Notes: generated by a model not told the origin, from the letters alone. Positions 35,230-44,679 are shown, counted from the stretch's first letter. The stretch: DNA of 64,000 bases from Acidimicrobiales bacterium (GCA_030447445.1 JAUJOW010000002.1:1-64000); one strand, 5' to 3'. Numbers and translations are program-made.

Positions 35230-36003
35230 ATGGTCGAGTACGAGCGCGACGGGCACATCGCCGTCATCACCATCAACCGTCCCGACGCCCGCAACGCCGT
35301 CAACGGCGATGTGGCCCGCGGTGTCGAAGCGGCCGTGGACCGGCTCGAGTCCGACGACGACGCCTGGGTCGCCGTGCTCACCGGCGCCCGCACCGACAAG
35401 GGCTACATCTTCTGCGCCGGTGCCGACCTCAAGGCCATGAGCTCGGACCCCGGCGGAATGGCCACCGCCCGAGGAGGCTTTGCCGGCTTCGTGCAGCGCG
35501 AGCGCACCAAGCCGGTCATCGCCGCCGTCGACGGTCCGGCACTGGCCGGCGGGACCGAGATCGTCCTGGCCTGTGACCTGGTGGTGGCCTCACGCACCGC
35601 CGTGTTCGGCGTCCCCGAGGTGAAGCGGAACCTCGTGGCCGCCGCCGGAGGTCTCTTCCGCCTCCCCCGGAAGCTGCCCCGCAACATCGCCATGGAGCTC
35701 GTCCTCACCGGCCGGCTCGACTTCCCCGCCGAGCGGGCCCATCACTTCGGCCTGGTCAACGAGCTCTGCGAGGAGGGTGAGGCCCTGTCCACGGCGACCG
35801 CGCTGGCCGCCCGGGTGTGCGAGAACGCTCCCCTCGCCGTTCGGGAGAGCCGGCGGGTCGTGATCGAGGCCACCGACGAGCCCGACGACGTGGGCTGGAA
35901 GATGTCGAACGAGGCGATCATGAAGATGTTCGGCACCGAGGACTTCAACGAGGGCATCGCCGCCTTCATCGAGAAGCGGGCTCCGGAGTGGAAGGGTCGC
36001 TGA
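35230..36003 (+). CDS. Enoyl-CoA hydratase/isomerase family protein
   Basis: 257 residues, ATG 35230. The -10 box TAGGGT (35218-35223) overlaps the stop codon of the previous gene and lies 6 nt before the ATG. Crotonase blocks: VITINRPDARNAVNGDVARG, FCAGADLKAM (oxyanion hole) and AVDGPALAGGTEIVLACDLV. The usual catalytic Glu region reads FGVPEVKRNL. It probably acts in fatty-acid or aromatic-acid CoA metabolism. Confidence 0.88.
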   Translation: MVEYERDGHIAVITINRPDARNAVNGDVARGVEAAVDRLESDDDAWVAVLTGARTDKGYIFCAGADLKAMSSDPGGMATARGGFAGFVQRERTKPVIAAVDGPALAGGTEIVLACDLVVASRTAVFGVPEVKRNLVAAAGGLFRLPRKLPRNIAMELVLTGRLDFPAERAHHFGLVNELCEEGEALSTATALAARVCENAPLAVRESRRVVIEATDEPDDVGWKMSNEAIMKMFGTEDFNEGIAAFIEKRAPEWKGR

Positions 36004-36028
36004 GTCCGACGAGGGCAGCGTCAGCGAG

Positions 36029-36430
36029 TCAGGAGACGGCGGCGATGATCTCGTGGTCGCGGAGGAACTGGCCGAGGCCGTCCACCAGGGCGTGACTGGC
36101 CACGTCGGCCAGCGGCACCCACCGGGCCTCGCTGGCGTCGTCGCCCGCCACCGGCACGGAGCGCTCGAGCAGGTGCACCCGGAAGCTGAGTATGACGGCG
36201 TGGATGTCGGCGCTGATCACCTCGGCCCACCCGACGAGCTCGCCGACCACGCCGGCCAGGCCTGTCTCCTCGGCGACCTCCCGCACGGTGGCTTCGGCCA
36301 GGGTCTCACCGGCCTCCACCCGCCCCCCGGGGAGCGCCCACTCCCCCGCTGCTGAGCCCCGGCCGCGGCGCACCAGGAGCAGCCGGTCCTCCTCGACGAC
36401 GACGGCGCTGACGCAGGCCTCGGGCTTCAC
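36029..36430 (-). CDS. NUDIX hydrolase
   Basis: 133 residues, GTG 36430, overlapping the GNAT stop as GTGA. The Nudix box is complete: GGRVEAGETLAEATVREVAE followed by ETG. It hydrolyses a nucleoside diphosphate linked to another group; substrate unknown. It is the last gene of the run that starts at the cyclase. Confidence 0.9.
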   Translation of the reverse strand: MKPEACVSAVVVEEDRLLLVRRGRGSAAGEWALPGGRVEAGETLAEATVREVAEETGLAGVVGELVGWAEVISADIHAVILSFRVHLLERSVPVAGDDASEARWVPLADVASHALVDGLGQFLRDHEIIAAVS

Positions 36431-36921
36431 CGCTCGTCCCTGCCGTCGAGGCGGCGGTGCACGATGATGGCTCGAGCCACGAGCCCGAAGGTCTCGAAGA
36501 AGTTCTTCGTGGCCCGGTTGCCGGGGAGGGCCACGGCGTCGACGCCGATGCAGTCCCGCTCGGTGGCCCAAGCGATGATGCGGTCCATCATCGCCTCCCC
36601 CACTCCAACTCCCCGACCCTCGGCCTCGACGTACAGGTCGTCGATCACTCCGAGCACCCCGCCGTCGCGCAGGGCCTCGGCCCGGACGATGCCGTAGCCG
36701 ATCACCACGCCGTCGACGGTGCCGACCACGACCAGGGTGCTCCCACCCGGCACCGAGGCGGCGAGCGCAGCGTCGATCGAGTCGTCGACCGGCTGGGGCC
36801 GTGCCTCCCGGCGGCTCCACACCTCTCCCCCCCGCATGGGTGCCAGCTCGGCGATGGCCTCGGTGGCGAGGACAACGAGGCGGTCGCGGTCCTCGGCCGT
36901 CGCCGGGCGGGCCGCCTCCAC
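36427..36921 (-). CDS. GNAT-family N-acetyltransferase
   Basis: 164 residues. The acetyl-CoA site is VIDDLYVEAEGRGVGVGEAM (R/QxxGxG/A form), then DCIGVDAVALPGNRATKNFF. The N-terminus ARPATAEDRDRLVVLATEAI is typical. Its stop overlaps the NUDIX start. The target is unknown. Confidence 0.85.
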   Translation of the reverse strand: MEAARPATAEDRDRLVVLATEAIAELAPMRGGEVWSRREARPQPVDDSIDAALAASVPGGSTLVVVGTVDGVVIGYGIVRAEALRDGGVLGVIDDLYVEAEGRGVGVGEAMMDRIIAWATERDCIGVDAVALPGNRATKNFFETFGLVARAIIVHRRLDGRDER

Positions 36922-36928
36922 CGCCCGC

Positions 36929-37579
36929 TCAGCCGGCCTGGAGCTGCGCGATCCGGTTGAGGATCGTCTTGCGTCCCCGCTTGGCCGACTCGTAGGCCCG
37001 CACGGCCTCCAGCTCGTCGCCGGCCAGACCGGCGAGACGGGGAATCACCTGCGACGCGGCCAGGGCGTCGTAGCCGGGGATGGCGAGGCTGACCATGGCC
37101 GGCGCATCCGATGGTGCGACGACGACCGACGGTGGAGCGCTGACACCGGCCGAGGCCACCGGAGCAGCCGGCGTGGCGGCGGCGGGACCGGCCGACGCCG
37201 CCGCGGCGGTGGCCGGTGGGTCGGCGATGGGGGCGCCCGGCTTGGGCTCGACGGGCGGCTCGGGCCGTTCGGCGGTGCCGGCCCCGGTCCCCCCCGCCGA
37301 GGGTGGGCCCGACCCCTGACGAGGAGGAACCAGCCCGAAGCCGGCGAGCGCCTCCTGGGCCTGGTCGGACACCTTGGAGAACTGCTTCCTGCCCTCGACC
37401 TGGCCCTGCTTGACCGCGAACTGGCCGACCACCTTGGCCATGGAGACCTGGCCGGTCACCTGCTGGCGGCCCCGGTCGATCAGCTTGGGCAGCAAGGCGC
37501 GCGCCTCGAGGGCCAACCCCAACGGGGCGTACACGAACAGGTCGAGCGCGTGGTCGACCGGGGTCTTGTCATCGGTCAC
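36929..37579 (-). CDS. Hypothetical protein with a C-terminal helical domain and Ala/Pro-rich middle
   Basis: 216 residues from GTG 37579 (MTDDKTPVDHALDLFVYAPL). The middle (residues about 90-165) is Ala/Pro-rich and likely disordered. The last 50 residues (YDALAASQVIPRLAGLAGDE, then LEAVRAYESAKRGRKTILNR) match a short domain known at the end of several actinobacterial proteins of unknown role. It lies 8 bp before the GNAT gene and 15 bp after the cyclase gene, so all are probably co-transcribed. Confidence 0.7.
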   Translation of the reverse strand: MTDDKTPVDHALDLFVYAPLGLALEARALLPKLIDRGRQQVTGQVSMAKVVGQFAVKQGQVEGRKQFSKVSDQAQEALAGFGLVPPRQGSGPPSAGGTGAGTAERPEPPVEPKPGAPIADPPATAAAASAGPAAATPAAPVASAGVSAPPSVVVAPSDAPAMVSLAIPGYDALAASQVIPRLAGLAGDELEAVRAYESAKRGRKTILNRIAQLQAG

Positions 37580-37593
37580 CCGGCCATGTTGGC

Positions 37594-40500
37594 CTACCCG
37601 CCCGGTGGCCGAAAGTCCGCGGTGCCGGCCGGGACGGGGGTCGGGATGGCGAGGCCGGACAGGTCCGCCCGCACGTCGTCGAGGTATGCGAGTGGTCGGT
37701 GCCCGTGCCTGGCGAGTACGGACTCCAGGGCGACGACGGCGTCCTCGGTGCGACCGGCGGCCACGGCCACCCCGGCGAGGGCCCGCTGGGCGAGGGCGAG
37801 GGTGCGGGCCGACTCCTCGGCCCCGTCGGCGGCGGCCGCCGCGAGGGGGACGGCACCTTCGAGGTCGCCGTCAGCGACCCGGACGAGCGCCAGGTCGGCG
37901 TTGGCCTGGCGCCAGGTGTCGGTGGCCGTCGCCGCCGTGCGCATGGCCACGGCCTCGCCGAGCAGCAGCTGGGCACCGTTGTGGTCGCCGCTCCGGCGAG
38001 CCAGCCTGGCCAGGGTCACCAGGGCCCGCATCCCGCTGTCCTGGTCGCCGATCCCGGACCGGACCAGGGCGAGGGCGGCCCGCGCCCGCCGGCTGGCCTC
38101 GTCGGCGTCGCCGGCGTCGACCTCGAGCTGGGCCAGCTCGGCCAGGATGCGGGCGTCCTCGCCCACGTGGGTGACCCGACCGGCGATGGCCAACGCCTCC
38201 CGGAGGTGGTTCCTGGCCACCTCCCACTCGCCGCGGGCCCGCCCGGCCATGCCCAGCAACAGACCGGCCATCGCCTTTCCCCAGGGGTCGGCCAGCTCCT
38301 CGAAGGCGCGGCCGGCATCGCTGGCCAGCCGGGCCCCATCGTCGACGTCACCGGCGTAGATCCGGCCGGCCGCCAACCGGATCATGCAGGTGCCTTCCGT
38401 CCAGGGGTCACCCTGCACCCGGGCCTGGGCCAGCAGGTTCTCGGCGATCTGCTCCGCCTGGGCGATCCGGCCGGCTTGCAGGAAGGAGAAGCCGAGGATG
38501 CCGAAGCACCAGCTGATGCCCCCCTCGTCGTCGGCGGCGGCGTAGCGCTCGGCCGCCGCCCAGAGGTGCTCACGGGCGGCGTCGGTGTCACCGACGAGGA
38601 ACTCGGCCCAGCCGAGCGCCTGGAGCGTCTCCCCCGTCGGCCCGTTCGGGCCGAGGCGTTCGAGCTCGAATGCTCGCCGCAACTTCGGCTGCGCCGCCCG
38701 AGCTCGACCGGCGGTCAGCTCACCCCAACCTTGCAGCCGCTGTGTGTCGGCCTCGCCGGCCACGTCACCGTCCTCCCGCCACGCCCGCTGCGCCTCGTCG
38801 AAGAGGTAGCGGGCGGCCTCGGCGTCGCCGTCGAGACGGGCGGCCACGGCCAACCACGACGTGGCCCGCAGCGCCAGGTGGCGGGTGGTGTCGGTGGCGT
38901 CCGGCGCCGCCGCTCGGCGCCGAACCAGCTCGAAGGCAGATCGGGCGTCGTCGAGGCGGCGCAGGTCCACCAGCACGATGCCGTGGGCGAGCGCCACCTC
39001 GAGGGTGGTGTGCTCGTCGAAGGTTCCGAGCTCGCGGGCCCGCCCGTACCAGCGGTCGGCCTCACGGGAGGCGTCACGCCGCTCGGCCGCCCGAGCGGCG
39101 CGGACGAGGGCGGTGAAGGCGGCGCCAGCCAGGCCGGGGTCGGTGTGCTCGAGCTCCCGGGAGAGGACGACGGCCCGTTCGTAGTGGTGGGCCAGGAGAC
39201 CGGTGTGGGGTCCGCGGGTGCCATCGTCGTCGAAGGTCGCCCGCATCCAGGCGGCGACCTCGGCGTGGCGCTGCGCCCGTTCGGCGAGGGGGATGGCGGC
39301 GTAGGCGACGTCGCGGGTGAGGACGTGGCGGAAGGCGTACTCGCCGAGCCCCGGGTCATCGACGAGGCGCTCGACCAACCCCCGGGCCACGAGGGACCGC
39401 ACGAGCGCACGAGGATCGCCGAGGTCGACGAGGGTGGCCACGGCATCGACCCAGAACCGGGGGCCGATGATCGACGCCATGCGCAACAGCTCCCTCTCGT
39501 CGGGGGGGAGGGCGTCGATGCGGGCGCCGATCAGCGAGCGCACGCCGTCGGGGATGCCGACCCGCTCGAGGTCGACGTGCCAGGCGCCGTTCCGCTCGAC
39601 GAGGGCGCCGGCCTCGACCAGGTAGCCCACGAGCTGCTCCAACAGCAGGGGGTTGCCGCCGGCGGCGGCGAGGAGGCGGCGCTCGGCGGCGGGGCCGAGG
39701 CGGCGGCCCCACCAGCCGGGGGCGGGGGGCCGGGGGCCGTCACCGTCGGCCCCGTCGAGCGTGGTGAGCACGGCCGCCAGCAGCTCACCGGCGGCGGCGT
39801 CGGTCAGAGGCCCGACGGGGAGCGGCACCTCCCCCGCCCGGCCCCGGCCGAGCTCGCCGCGGCGCTCGAGGAGCTCGTCGCGGGCCAGGGCGATGGCCAG
39901 GACGGGCACGGCTCCGAGGCGATGTGGCAGCCGCTCGAGGAACCCGAGGACGGCGTCGTCGCCCCAATGCAGGTCGTCGACCACCACGATCACCGGTCGG
40001 TGGGCGGCTGTGGCCAGCAGCACCTGGTGGGCGGCGGAGACGAGTTGGTCCACGACGCGGGCTCGGGTGGGACCGGGATCGCCGTCGGTGACCCGACGAG
40101 GGAGGTCGTGCAGGCCGAGGAGCTGGGCCAGGCGAGCCGTGAGCAGCGCTCGATCGGCCCCGATGCCGGCGGCGAGGGGTCCGAGGCTGGCGGCGAGCTG
40201 GTCGAGCTGGACGGGCCGGCTGGCTTCTGGTTCGACGCCGAGGGCGGTGCGCATGAGCTCGGCGAGCGGTTGCAGCCCGCTTCCCGAACCGTAGGGCGGA
40301 CAGGTCGTCCACAGGACCGTCGGCGCCTCGGGTCGGTGCAGCTGGCCGATGACGAAGTCGATGGCCAGGCGGGTCTTGCCGACGCCCGGCTCGCCGGTGA
40401 TCACCGCAAGGGTGGCCTGCGGGTGACCGAGCGCGATGCTGACGACCGACTCGAGCTGGGCCTGTTCGGGGTCCCGACCCACGAGCGGCGTCGCCGCCCC

Positions 40501-41166
40501 GACGGTCGAACGCAGGCCGGGGCCGATGCTCGTGCCCACCGCCGCCCACGCCAGCACCGGGGCCTGCCGGCCCCGGAGCTGATAGGGGGCGCGGGCCTCG
40601 TAGCCGACGGCCGCCGCTGTCGCCGCCCTGGTCCGGTCGGCCACGAGCACCTCACCGGCGTCGGCCACCGACGCCAGGCGGTGGGCGGTGTTCACGGCGT
40701 CGCCGGTGACCGTGTAGGCCCGGCCCGGGCCGACCGGACCGGCGAGCACCTCGCCGGTGTTGACGCCGACGCGGAGGGCCTGGCCGGGTGCGATCGACTC
40801 GATGGTGTCGACGAGCGCGAGCGCTGCCCGCACGGCCCGCTCGGGATCGTCCTCGTGCGCCACCGGGGCGCCGAAGACGGCCATCAGCTCGTCGCCGATG
40901 ATCTTGTCCACCACTCCCCCGTGGGCCTCGATGACGGGCACGAGGCCGCTGAAGCAGCGGTCGAGGAGCTCCTTCACGGCTTCGGGGTCCCTTCCCTCGG
41001 CCAGCGCCGTGAAGCCGGCCAGGTCGGCGAACACCACGGTGACCACCCGGCGCTCCTCGCCGCTGCCCGAACCGGGAACGGCCGTCCCGCACGACGAGCA
41101 GAACCGAGCCGCCGGCGGCAGCTCACTCCCGCACACGTCGCACCGCACCCCCGTCAACTCACCCAC
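37594..41166 (-). CDS. Zinc-ribbon, adenylate/guanylate cyclase, AAA ATPase and TPR regulator
   Basis: 1190 residues, GTG 41166, 6 nt after TAGGTT on the minus strand. A zinc ribbon (Cys9, 12, 23, 26) precedes a class III cyclase domain (VVTVVFADLAGFTALAEGRD, with metal Asp48; IIGDELMAVFGAP). An NTPase domain follows with Walker A GEPGVGKTRLA and Walker B VIVVVDDLHWGDD, then about 650 residues of TPR-like helices. This is the actinobacterial cyclase-STAND/LuxR-like layout. It may make a cyclic nucleotide in response to a signal read by the TPR part. The catalytic residues for base choice cannot be placed surely. Confidence 0.85.
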   Translation of the reverse strand: MGELTGVRCDVCGSELPPAARFCSSCGTAVPGSGSGEERRVVTVVFADLAGFTALAEGRDPEAVKELLDRCFSGLVPVIEAHGGVVDKIIGDELMAVFGAPVAHEDDPERAVRAALALVDTIESIAPGQALRVGVNTGEVLAGPVGPGRAYTVTGDAVNTAHRLASVADAGEVLVADRTRAATAAAVGYEARAPYQLRGRQAPVLAWAAVGTSIGPGLRSTVGAATPLVGRDPEQAQLESVVSIALGHPQATLAVITGEPGVGKTRLAIDFVIGQLHRPEAPTVLWTTCPPYGSGSGLQPLAELMRTALGVEPEASRPVQLDQLAASLGPLAAGIGADRALLTARLAQLLGLHDLPRRVTDGDPGPTRARVVDQLVSAAHQVLLATAAHRPVIVVVDDLHWGDDAVLGFLERLPHRLGAVPVLAIALARDELLERRGELGRGRAGEVPLPVGPLTDAAAGELLAAVLTTLDGADGDGPRPPAPGWWGRRLGPAAERRLLAAAGGNPLLLEQLVGYLVEAGALVERNGAWHVDLERVGIPDGVRSLIGARIDALPPDERELLRMASIIGPRFWVDAVATLVDLGDPRALVRSLVARGLVERLVDDPGLGEYAFRHVLTRDVAYAAIPLAERAQRHAEVAAWMRATFDDDGTRGPHTGLLAHHYERAVVLSRELEHTDPGLAGAAFTALVRAARAAERRDASREADRWYGRARELGTFDEHTTLEVALAHGIVLVDLRRLDDARSAFELVRRRAAAPDATDTTRHLALRATSWLAVAARLDGDAEAARYLFDEAQRAWREDGDVAGEADTQRLQGWGELTAGRARAAQPKLRRAFELERLGPNGPTGETLQALGWAEFLVGDTDAAREHLWAAAERYAAADDEGGISWCFGILGFSFLQAGRIAQAEQIAENLLAQARVQGDPWTEGTCMIRLAAGRIYAGDVDDGARLASDAGRAFEELADPWGKAMAGLLLGMAGRARGEWEVARNHLREALAIAGRVTHVGEDARILAELAQLEVDAGDADEASRRARAALALVRSGIGDQDSGMRALVTLARLARRSGDHNGAQLLLGEAVAMRTAATATDTWRQANADLALVRVADGDLEGAVPLAAAAADGAEESARTLALAQRALAGVAVAAGRTEDAVVALESVLARHGHRPLAYLDDVRADLSGLAIPTPVPAGTADFRPPGG

Positions 41167-41247
41167 ACGCCAAACCTAGGGTCCGTGCACCCCAGGCTGC
41201 GCCAGCCGGGGGAGTGTGAGGGGGGTGCGTCCCCGCAACCCCCTCAC

Positions 41248-41337
41248 CCTGATCCGATCCGGCTCCGCCGGTCGGATCAGCCAAGACGAGCGCGGCCAAG
41301 GGCCGCTCGCTCAGCTCGGCGAGGAAGCTCCGCTTCC
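41248..41337. repeat. Three consecutive stem-loops with three-base loops
   Basis: CTGATCCGA and CCGGC (41248-41262) pair with GCCGG and TCGGATCAG (41266-41279) around TCC; GCGGCC-AAG-GGCCGC lies at 41292-41306; GGAAGC-TCC-GCTTCC at 41323-41337. They fill the gap between the DUF4193 and cyclase genes. They could end the DUF4193 transcript or be an intergenic repeat family. Confidence 0.55.
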
Positions 41338-41346
41338 GAAGCCGAA

Positions 41347-41850
41347 CTACACGCAGTCGCGACAGAGCTGGCGAGCCTCGTCGGCGAGCTGGCTCGGGTG
41401 CTTCACGAGGAAGCAGGACTGGCACACGAACTCCCCCGGGCGCTTGGGCTGGACCCGGCCGGCTCCCTCGCCCCGCTCCTCGACCTCGACCACCTCGTCC
41501 TCGTCGTCGTCCTCGTCCTCGGAGGCGGCGATGCGCTCCTTGAGGATCTGGTCGAGGTCCTCCTCGACGTCGTCGGGGTCGACCTCCTCCTCATCGTCGT
41601 CCTCTTCGTCGCCGGCCTTGGCCTTCTCGCCCGCCGCCCGTGGGGTCTTGGGCTCCGCGGCCTCGGTGTCGGCGCCGGGGCTGTCGTCGCCGTCGACCGC
41701 CTCGACCTCCTCGACCACGTCGACAACGACGAGATCGTCGTCGGTCTCGAGGGTCGTGAAGTCCTCCTCCTCGGCGAGATCCTCCTCGTCGAGCTCCTCC
41801 TCGACGAGCACCTCGTCGTCGTCGGCGGTCAGCTCGTCGTCGTCAGCCAT
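41347..41850 (-). CDS. DUF4193-family acidic protein with C-terminal Cys4 motif
   Basis: 167 residues, ATG 41850, preceded by GAAGGA. The first 125 residues are mostly Glu, Asp and Val. The end, EFVCQSCFLVKHPSQLADEA followed by RQLCRDCV, has the two Cys pairs and VKHPSQLA of DUF4193. Such proteins are nearly universal in actinobacteria; the role is unknown. TTGCAT and TATCAT, 16 bp apart on the minus strand around 41890-41915, form a possible promoter. Confidence 0.85.
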   Translation of the reverse strand: MADDDELTADDDEVLVEEELDEEDLAEEEDFTTLETDDDLVVVDVVEEVEAVDGDDSPGADTEAAEPKTPRAAGEKAKAGDEEDDDEEEVDPDDVEEDLDQILKERIAASEDEDDDEDEVVEVEERGEGAGRVQPKRPGEFVCQSCFLVKHPSQLADEARQLCRDCV

Positions 41851-41981
41851 GGGGTCCTTCGCGGCCTGGGGAGGCGGGGGCGGGCGGGATGATATGCCCA
41901 CCGTGCCGGGATGCAACGCGGCCCCCTCGCTGCCCCGGCCGCCATCGGTCACACATACGGCCGCCAGTGACGACCGACCGT

Positions 41982-42875
41982 TCAGTCGAAGCGGGACCGC
42001 AGGTTCTGCACCCCGCTGACGTAGACGAGGGTCTCGGCGTAGAGGCCGCGGGCCTCGATGGAGGCGAAGCCCTGGTAGTAGCCGGCCAGGGCCCGGTTGG
42101 TGTTGCCGCCGGTGCGGTCGAGCAACCAGCGCAGGTAGCGGACGCTCATCCGGATGTTGTCACCCGGGTCGTGGGGGTCGAGCCACTCGCCGATGAGGAC
42201 CGACATGAAGTCGGAGGTGTCGGGCATGAGCTGGCCGACCCCGACGGCGCCGGCGGAGGACACCAGGTCGTTCTGCCACCCGGACTCGAGCCAGGCCACG
42301 GCCTTGGCGAGGTCGGCGGGGACGTCATACCGGGCCGACCAGTGGTCGAAGGTGCCCATGAGCGCCAGACGGTCAGGGTTGGCGACCAGGCGGGCGGGCA
42401 GGCCGGCCGACGAGCCCGAGCCGCCCCCTCCCCCGCTGCTCGTGGCCGCCGGCAGGATCAGCCGTCGGCCGACGACGATGAGGTTGGCGTCGCCGATGCC
42501 GTTGGCTCGGGCCAGCGCGGACGTCGAGACTCCGGCGCGGGCGGCGATCTCGCTCAGCGTCTCACCGGGGCGCACGAGGTGGACCCCCGTTCCGGAGCTC
42601 CCACCGCTGGCGCCGGGCAGGTCGAGCCGGGTGCCGGCGATGATGTAGTTGGGATCGGCGAGGCCGTTGGCGTCGACCAGCGCGTCCTGGTCGACGCCGA
42701 GCGCCATCGCGATGTGGCTCAGGGTGTCACCGGGACGCACTCGGTAGGTGCGGCCCGACTCGTGGGAGGGCGCGGCGCCGGCGGTGGTGGCCGCCACCAG
42801 GCTGAGGGCACAGGCCGTGGCGGCGGCAGAGAGGGCAGCGCCTGGGCGGCGGAGCCGGGGTTCATGGGCGGGCAT
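41982..42875 (-). CDS. Secreted lytic transglycosylase with two LysM domains
   Basis: 297 residues from ATG 42875 (MPAHEPRLRR), followed by a signal peptide (AAATACALSLVAATTAGAAP). Two LysM repeats follow (TYRVRPGDTLSHIAMALGVD and HLVRPGETLSEIAARAGVST). The SLT domain has Glu in AWLESGWQNDLVSS, then AGAVGVGQLMPDT. It binds peptidoglycan and probably cuts the glycan strand. GGAGG is about 20 nt upstream, so the real start could be elsewhere. TATCGT on the minus strand (42931-42926) is a possible -10 box. Confidence 0.85.
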   Translation of the reverse strand: MPAHEPRLRRPGAALSAAATACALSLVAATTAGAAPSHESGRTYRVRPGDTLSHIAMALGVDQDALVDANGLADPNYIIAGTRLDLPGASGGSSGTGVHLVRPGETLSEIAARAGVSTSALARANGIGDANLIVVGRRLILPAATSSGGGGGSGSSAGLPARLVANPDRLALMGTFDHWSARYDVPADLAKAVAWLESGWQNDLVSSAGAVGVGQLMPDTSDFMSVLIGEWLDPHDPGDNIRMSVRYLRWLLDRTGGNTNRALAGYYQGFASIEARGLYAETLVYVSGVQNLRSRFD

Positions 42876-43009
42876 GTGGGCGCGGATGATCGGACCTCCC
42901 CAGGAGCTCCGCCCGCGGTGACGGCACGATAGCGGTACCTCAAGGTCAACGCCAGCCCCAGACACAACTTTCTCAACATCAACAACAAGGCCACCGTGAA
43001 GGTGTCGGC

Positions 43010-44620
43010 TCAGGGGGTCTGGCGGCGGGCCTCGGCCCGGCGTTCACCGGCGAGGCGCTCGAGGGAGGGCTCGGGGGTGTGGTCGACGTAGCGCATCATC
43101 TCGGCCACCGCCGGGTGGCCGGCCTCGGTGGCGATGAGGCGGTGCATCTCCTGGGCCACGGTTCGGTAGGCGGGGTGGCCTTGGGGCCCGGAGCGGAGCT
43201 CGATGAGGTGCATCGCCTCGCGGGCATTGCACTGCATTACGAAGCGCACCTTGTAGGCGAGGCAGACGGCGTAGGGGGCCTGGGCCGGGTAGCGGTCGAC
43301 CAGCACGTCGTGGAGGGCGGCGGACCGTTCCATGGCGGCGTCGAAGGTGGCGGTCTCCCCGGCGAGGTCCACGGCGTGGGGACGGGTGAAGCCGTGGCGG
43401 GGGCTGAGCGGCTGCCACTCCACGGTGAGCATGCGGTGCCGCTGCAGGTCCCGGAAGGCCCCGTAGTCGGCCAGCACGTCGAAGCGGTAGTCGACCCGCT
43501 CGAGGGCCCGACCCGGCTTGTGGCGGCGGTTCGTGCGGTCCCCCACGTAGGCCCGAACGACGGCGAGACGCTCGTCGGCGCCCATGGCCCGCACCCGTCG
43601 CTCTATCTGGCCCTCGGGAAGGTGGGTGTGGGGGTAGAGCATGGCCGTCACCAGGTGGACCTCGGCGTCGGGGTCGTAGCCGGCCAGCGTGACGACGGGC
43701 GCGGTCTCGGCGGCCACCCCTGCGGGCGGGAACAGCCGGGCGGCGACGTCGTCCATGGCCGACCGGGTCGAGGCCAGGTAGGCGCTCCAGGCCCCCCCGC
43801 GGTCGTCGAGGTCGACCCGCTTCAGGAAGGACGGGATCACCTTTCGCAGCTCGAACAGCATGAGGTCGGCGTAGGACCGGGCCTCGGGCAGCGGGTGGGC
43901 CCGCATGCGGAGCAGCAGGTGCTCGTAGGCCTGGCCGGTCCCGTAGATGCCCACGTTGGACAGCGATGCCGCCGGGAGGATGCCGCGAAGGGCGTCGAAC
44001 GCCTTTGCCCGGACCGCTTGGCGGTACACGAAGTCCGAGTCACCGGCTTCCTTCGGTGAGCGGTCACGGAAGAAGTCCTGGAGGCGAGGCAGGAGCCCGG
44101 CGTAGGTGTCGAACAGGCGGTCCATGTCGCCGACGTAGCGGGTGCCGAGCGGTGAGGCCAGCACGTCGGGGTCGCGGTGGAACCGGTAGCGGCCACCGAT
44201 GCGGCTGTCGTAGGAGATGTAGCGGGTCGACTGCTCGAGGTACGACATGAGCCGACCCCACTCGAGGACCTTGGTGAGCAGGTTCGACGCCTGCTCGCAG
44301 GCCAGGTGGACGCCGCCGAGCTGGGCCACCGAATCGTCGCCGTACTCGAAGAACACGCGGTCGTAGAGCTCCTCGGCCCGCCGTAGGCCGACGGTGGCGT
44401 CGATGGAGATGTCACCGCTGACGTCCAGCTCGCCCACGAACTCGTCGAGGAACAGGCGGCGCAGGCTCTTCGCCGACCGTGAGTAGCGGGCGAACAGCGC
44501 TCCCTTCACCACCTCGGGCAGGTTGACCAGGGCGAAGACGGGCCCGTCGAGGTTGGTGAAGTACCGGCGGAGGACGTCGGCCTCCTCGGGCGAGAAGTCC
44601 TCGGCCACGTAGGTGGTCAT
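43010..44620 (-). CDS. Long two-domain ThyX-like protein (FAD-dependent thymidylate synthase relative)
   Basis: 536 residues, ATG 44620, 9 nt after TAACCT. Two ThyX-like halves are visible. The first has GDDSVAQLGGVHLACEQASN and GRLMSYLEQSTRYISYDSR, which keeps the EQSTRY part of the motif but not RHR. The second has FRDLQRHRMLTVEWQPLSPR, which keeps RHR but has Pro at the position of the Ser in RHRx7S. So neither half alone has the complete FAD/dUMP motif, and catalysis as thymidylate synthase is uncertain. Long forms like this are known in actinobacteria. An unchanged role in dTMP synthesis cannot be assumed. Confidence 0.78.
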   Translation of the reverse strand: MTTYVAEDFSPEEADVLRRYFTNLDGPVFALVNLPEVVKGALFARYSRSAKSLRRLFLDEFVGELDVSGDISIDATVGLRRAEELYDRVFFEYGDDSVAQLGGVHLACEQASNLLTKVLEWGRLMSYLEQSTRYISYDSRIGGRYRFHRDPDVLASPLGTRYVGDMDRLFDTYAGLLPRLQDFFRDRSPKEAGDSDFVYRQAVRAKAFDALRGILPAASLSNVGIYGTGQAYEHLLLRMRAHPLPEARSYADLMLFELRKVIPSFLKRVDLDDRGGAWSAYLASTRSAMDDVAARLFPPAGVAAETAPVVTLAGYDPDAEVHLVTAMLYPHTHLPEGQIERRVRAMGADERLAVVRAYVGDRTNRRHKPGRALERVDYRFDVLADYGAFRDLQRHRMLTVEWQPLSPRHGFTRPHAVDLAGETATFDAAMERSAALHDVLVDRYPAQAPYAVCLAYKVRFVMQCNAREAMHLIELRSGPQGHPAYRTVAQEMHRLIATEAGHPAVAEMMRYVDHTPEPSLERLAGERRAEARRQTP

Positions 44621-44679
44621 CGGGGAGGCAGGTTAGGGGCGCCCCTCGTGCTGGCCGGGGACCACGGGGCGCGCGTGGG

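Noticed and set aside
37699-41892. A very long open frame (about 1400 codons) on the plus strand opposite the cyclase gene
   Set aside because: It is a high-GC shadow: the minus-strand frame shows continuous cyclase, ATPase and TPR motifs, while the plus frame has no family blocks and is rich in Gly, Val and Glu from reversed codons.
42876-43009. A c-di-AMP riboswitch before the LysM transglycosylase gene
   Set aside because: Such genes often have one in actinobacteria, but the leader here is short and I could not find the conserved core.
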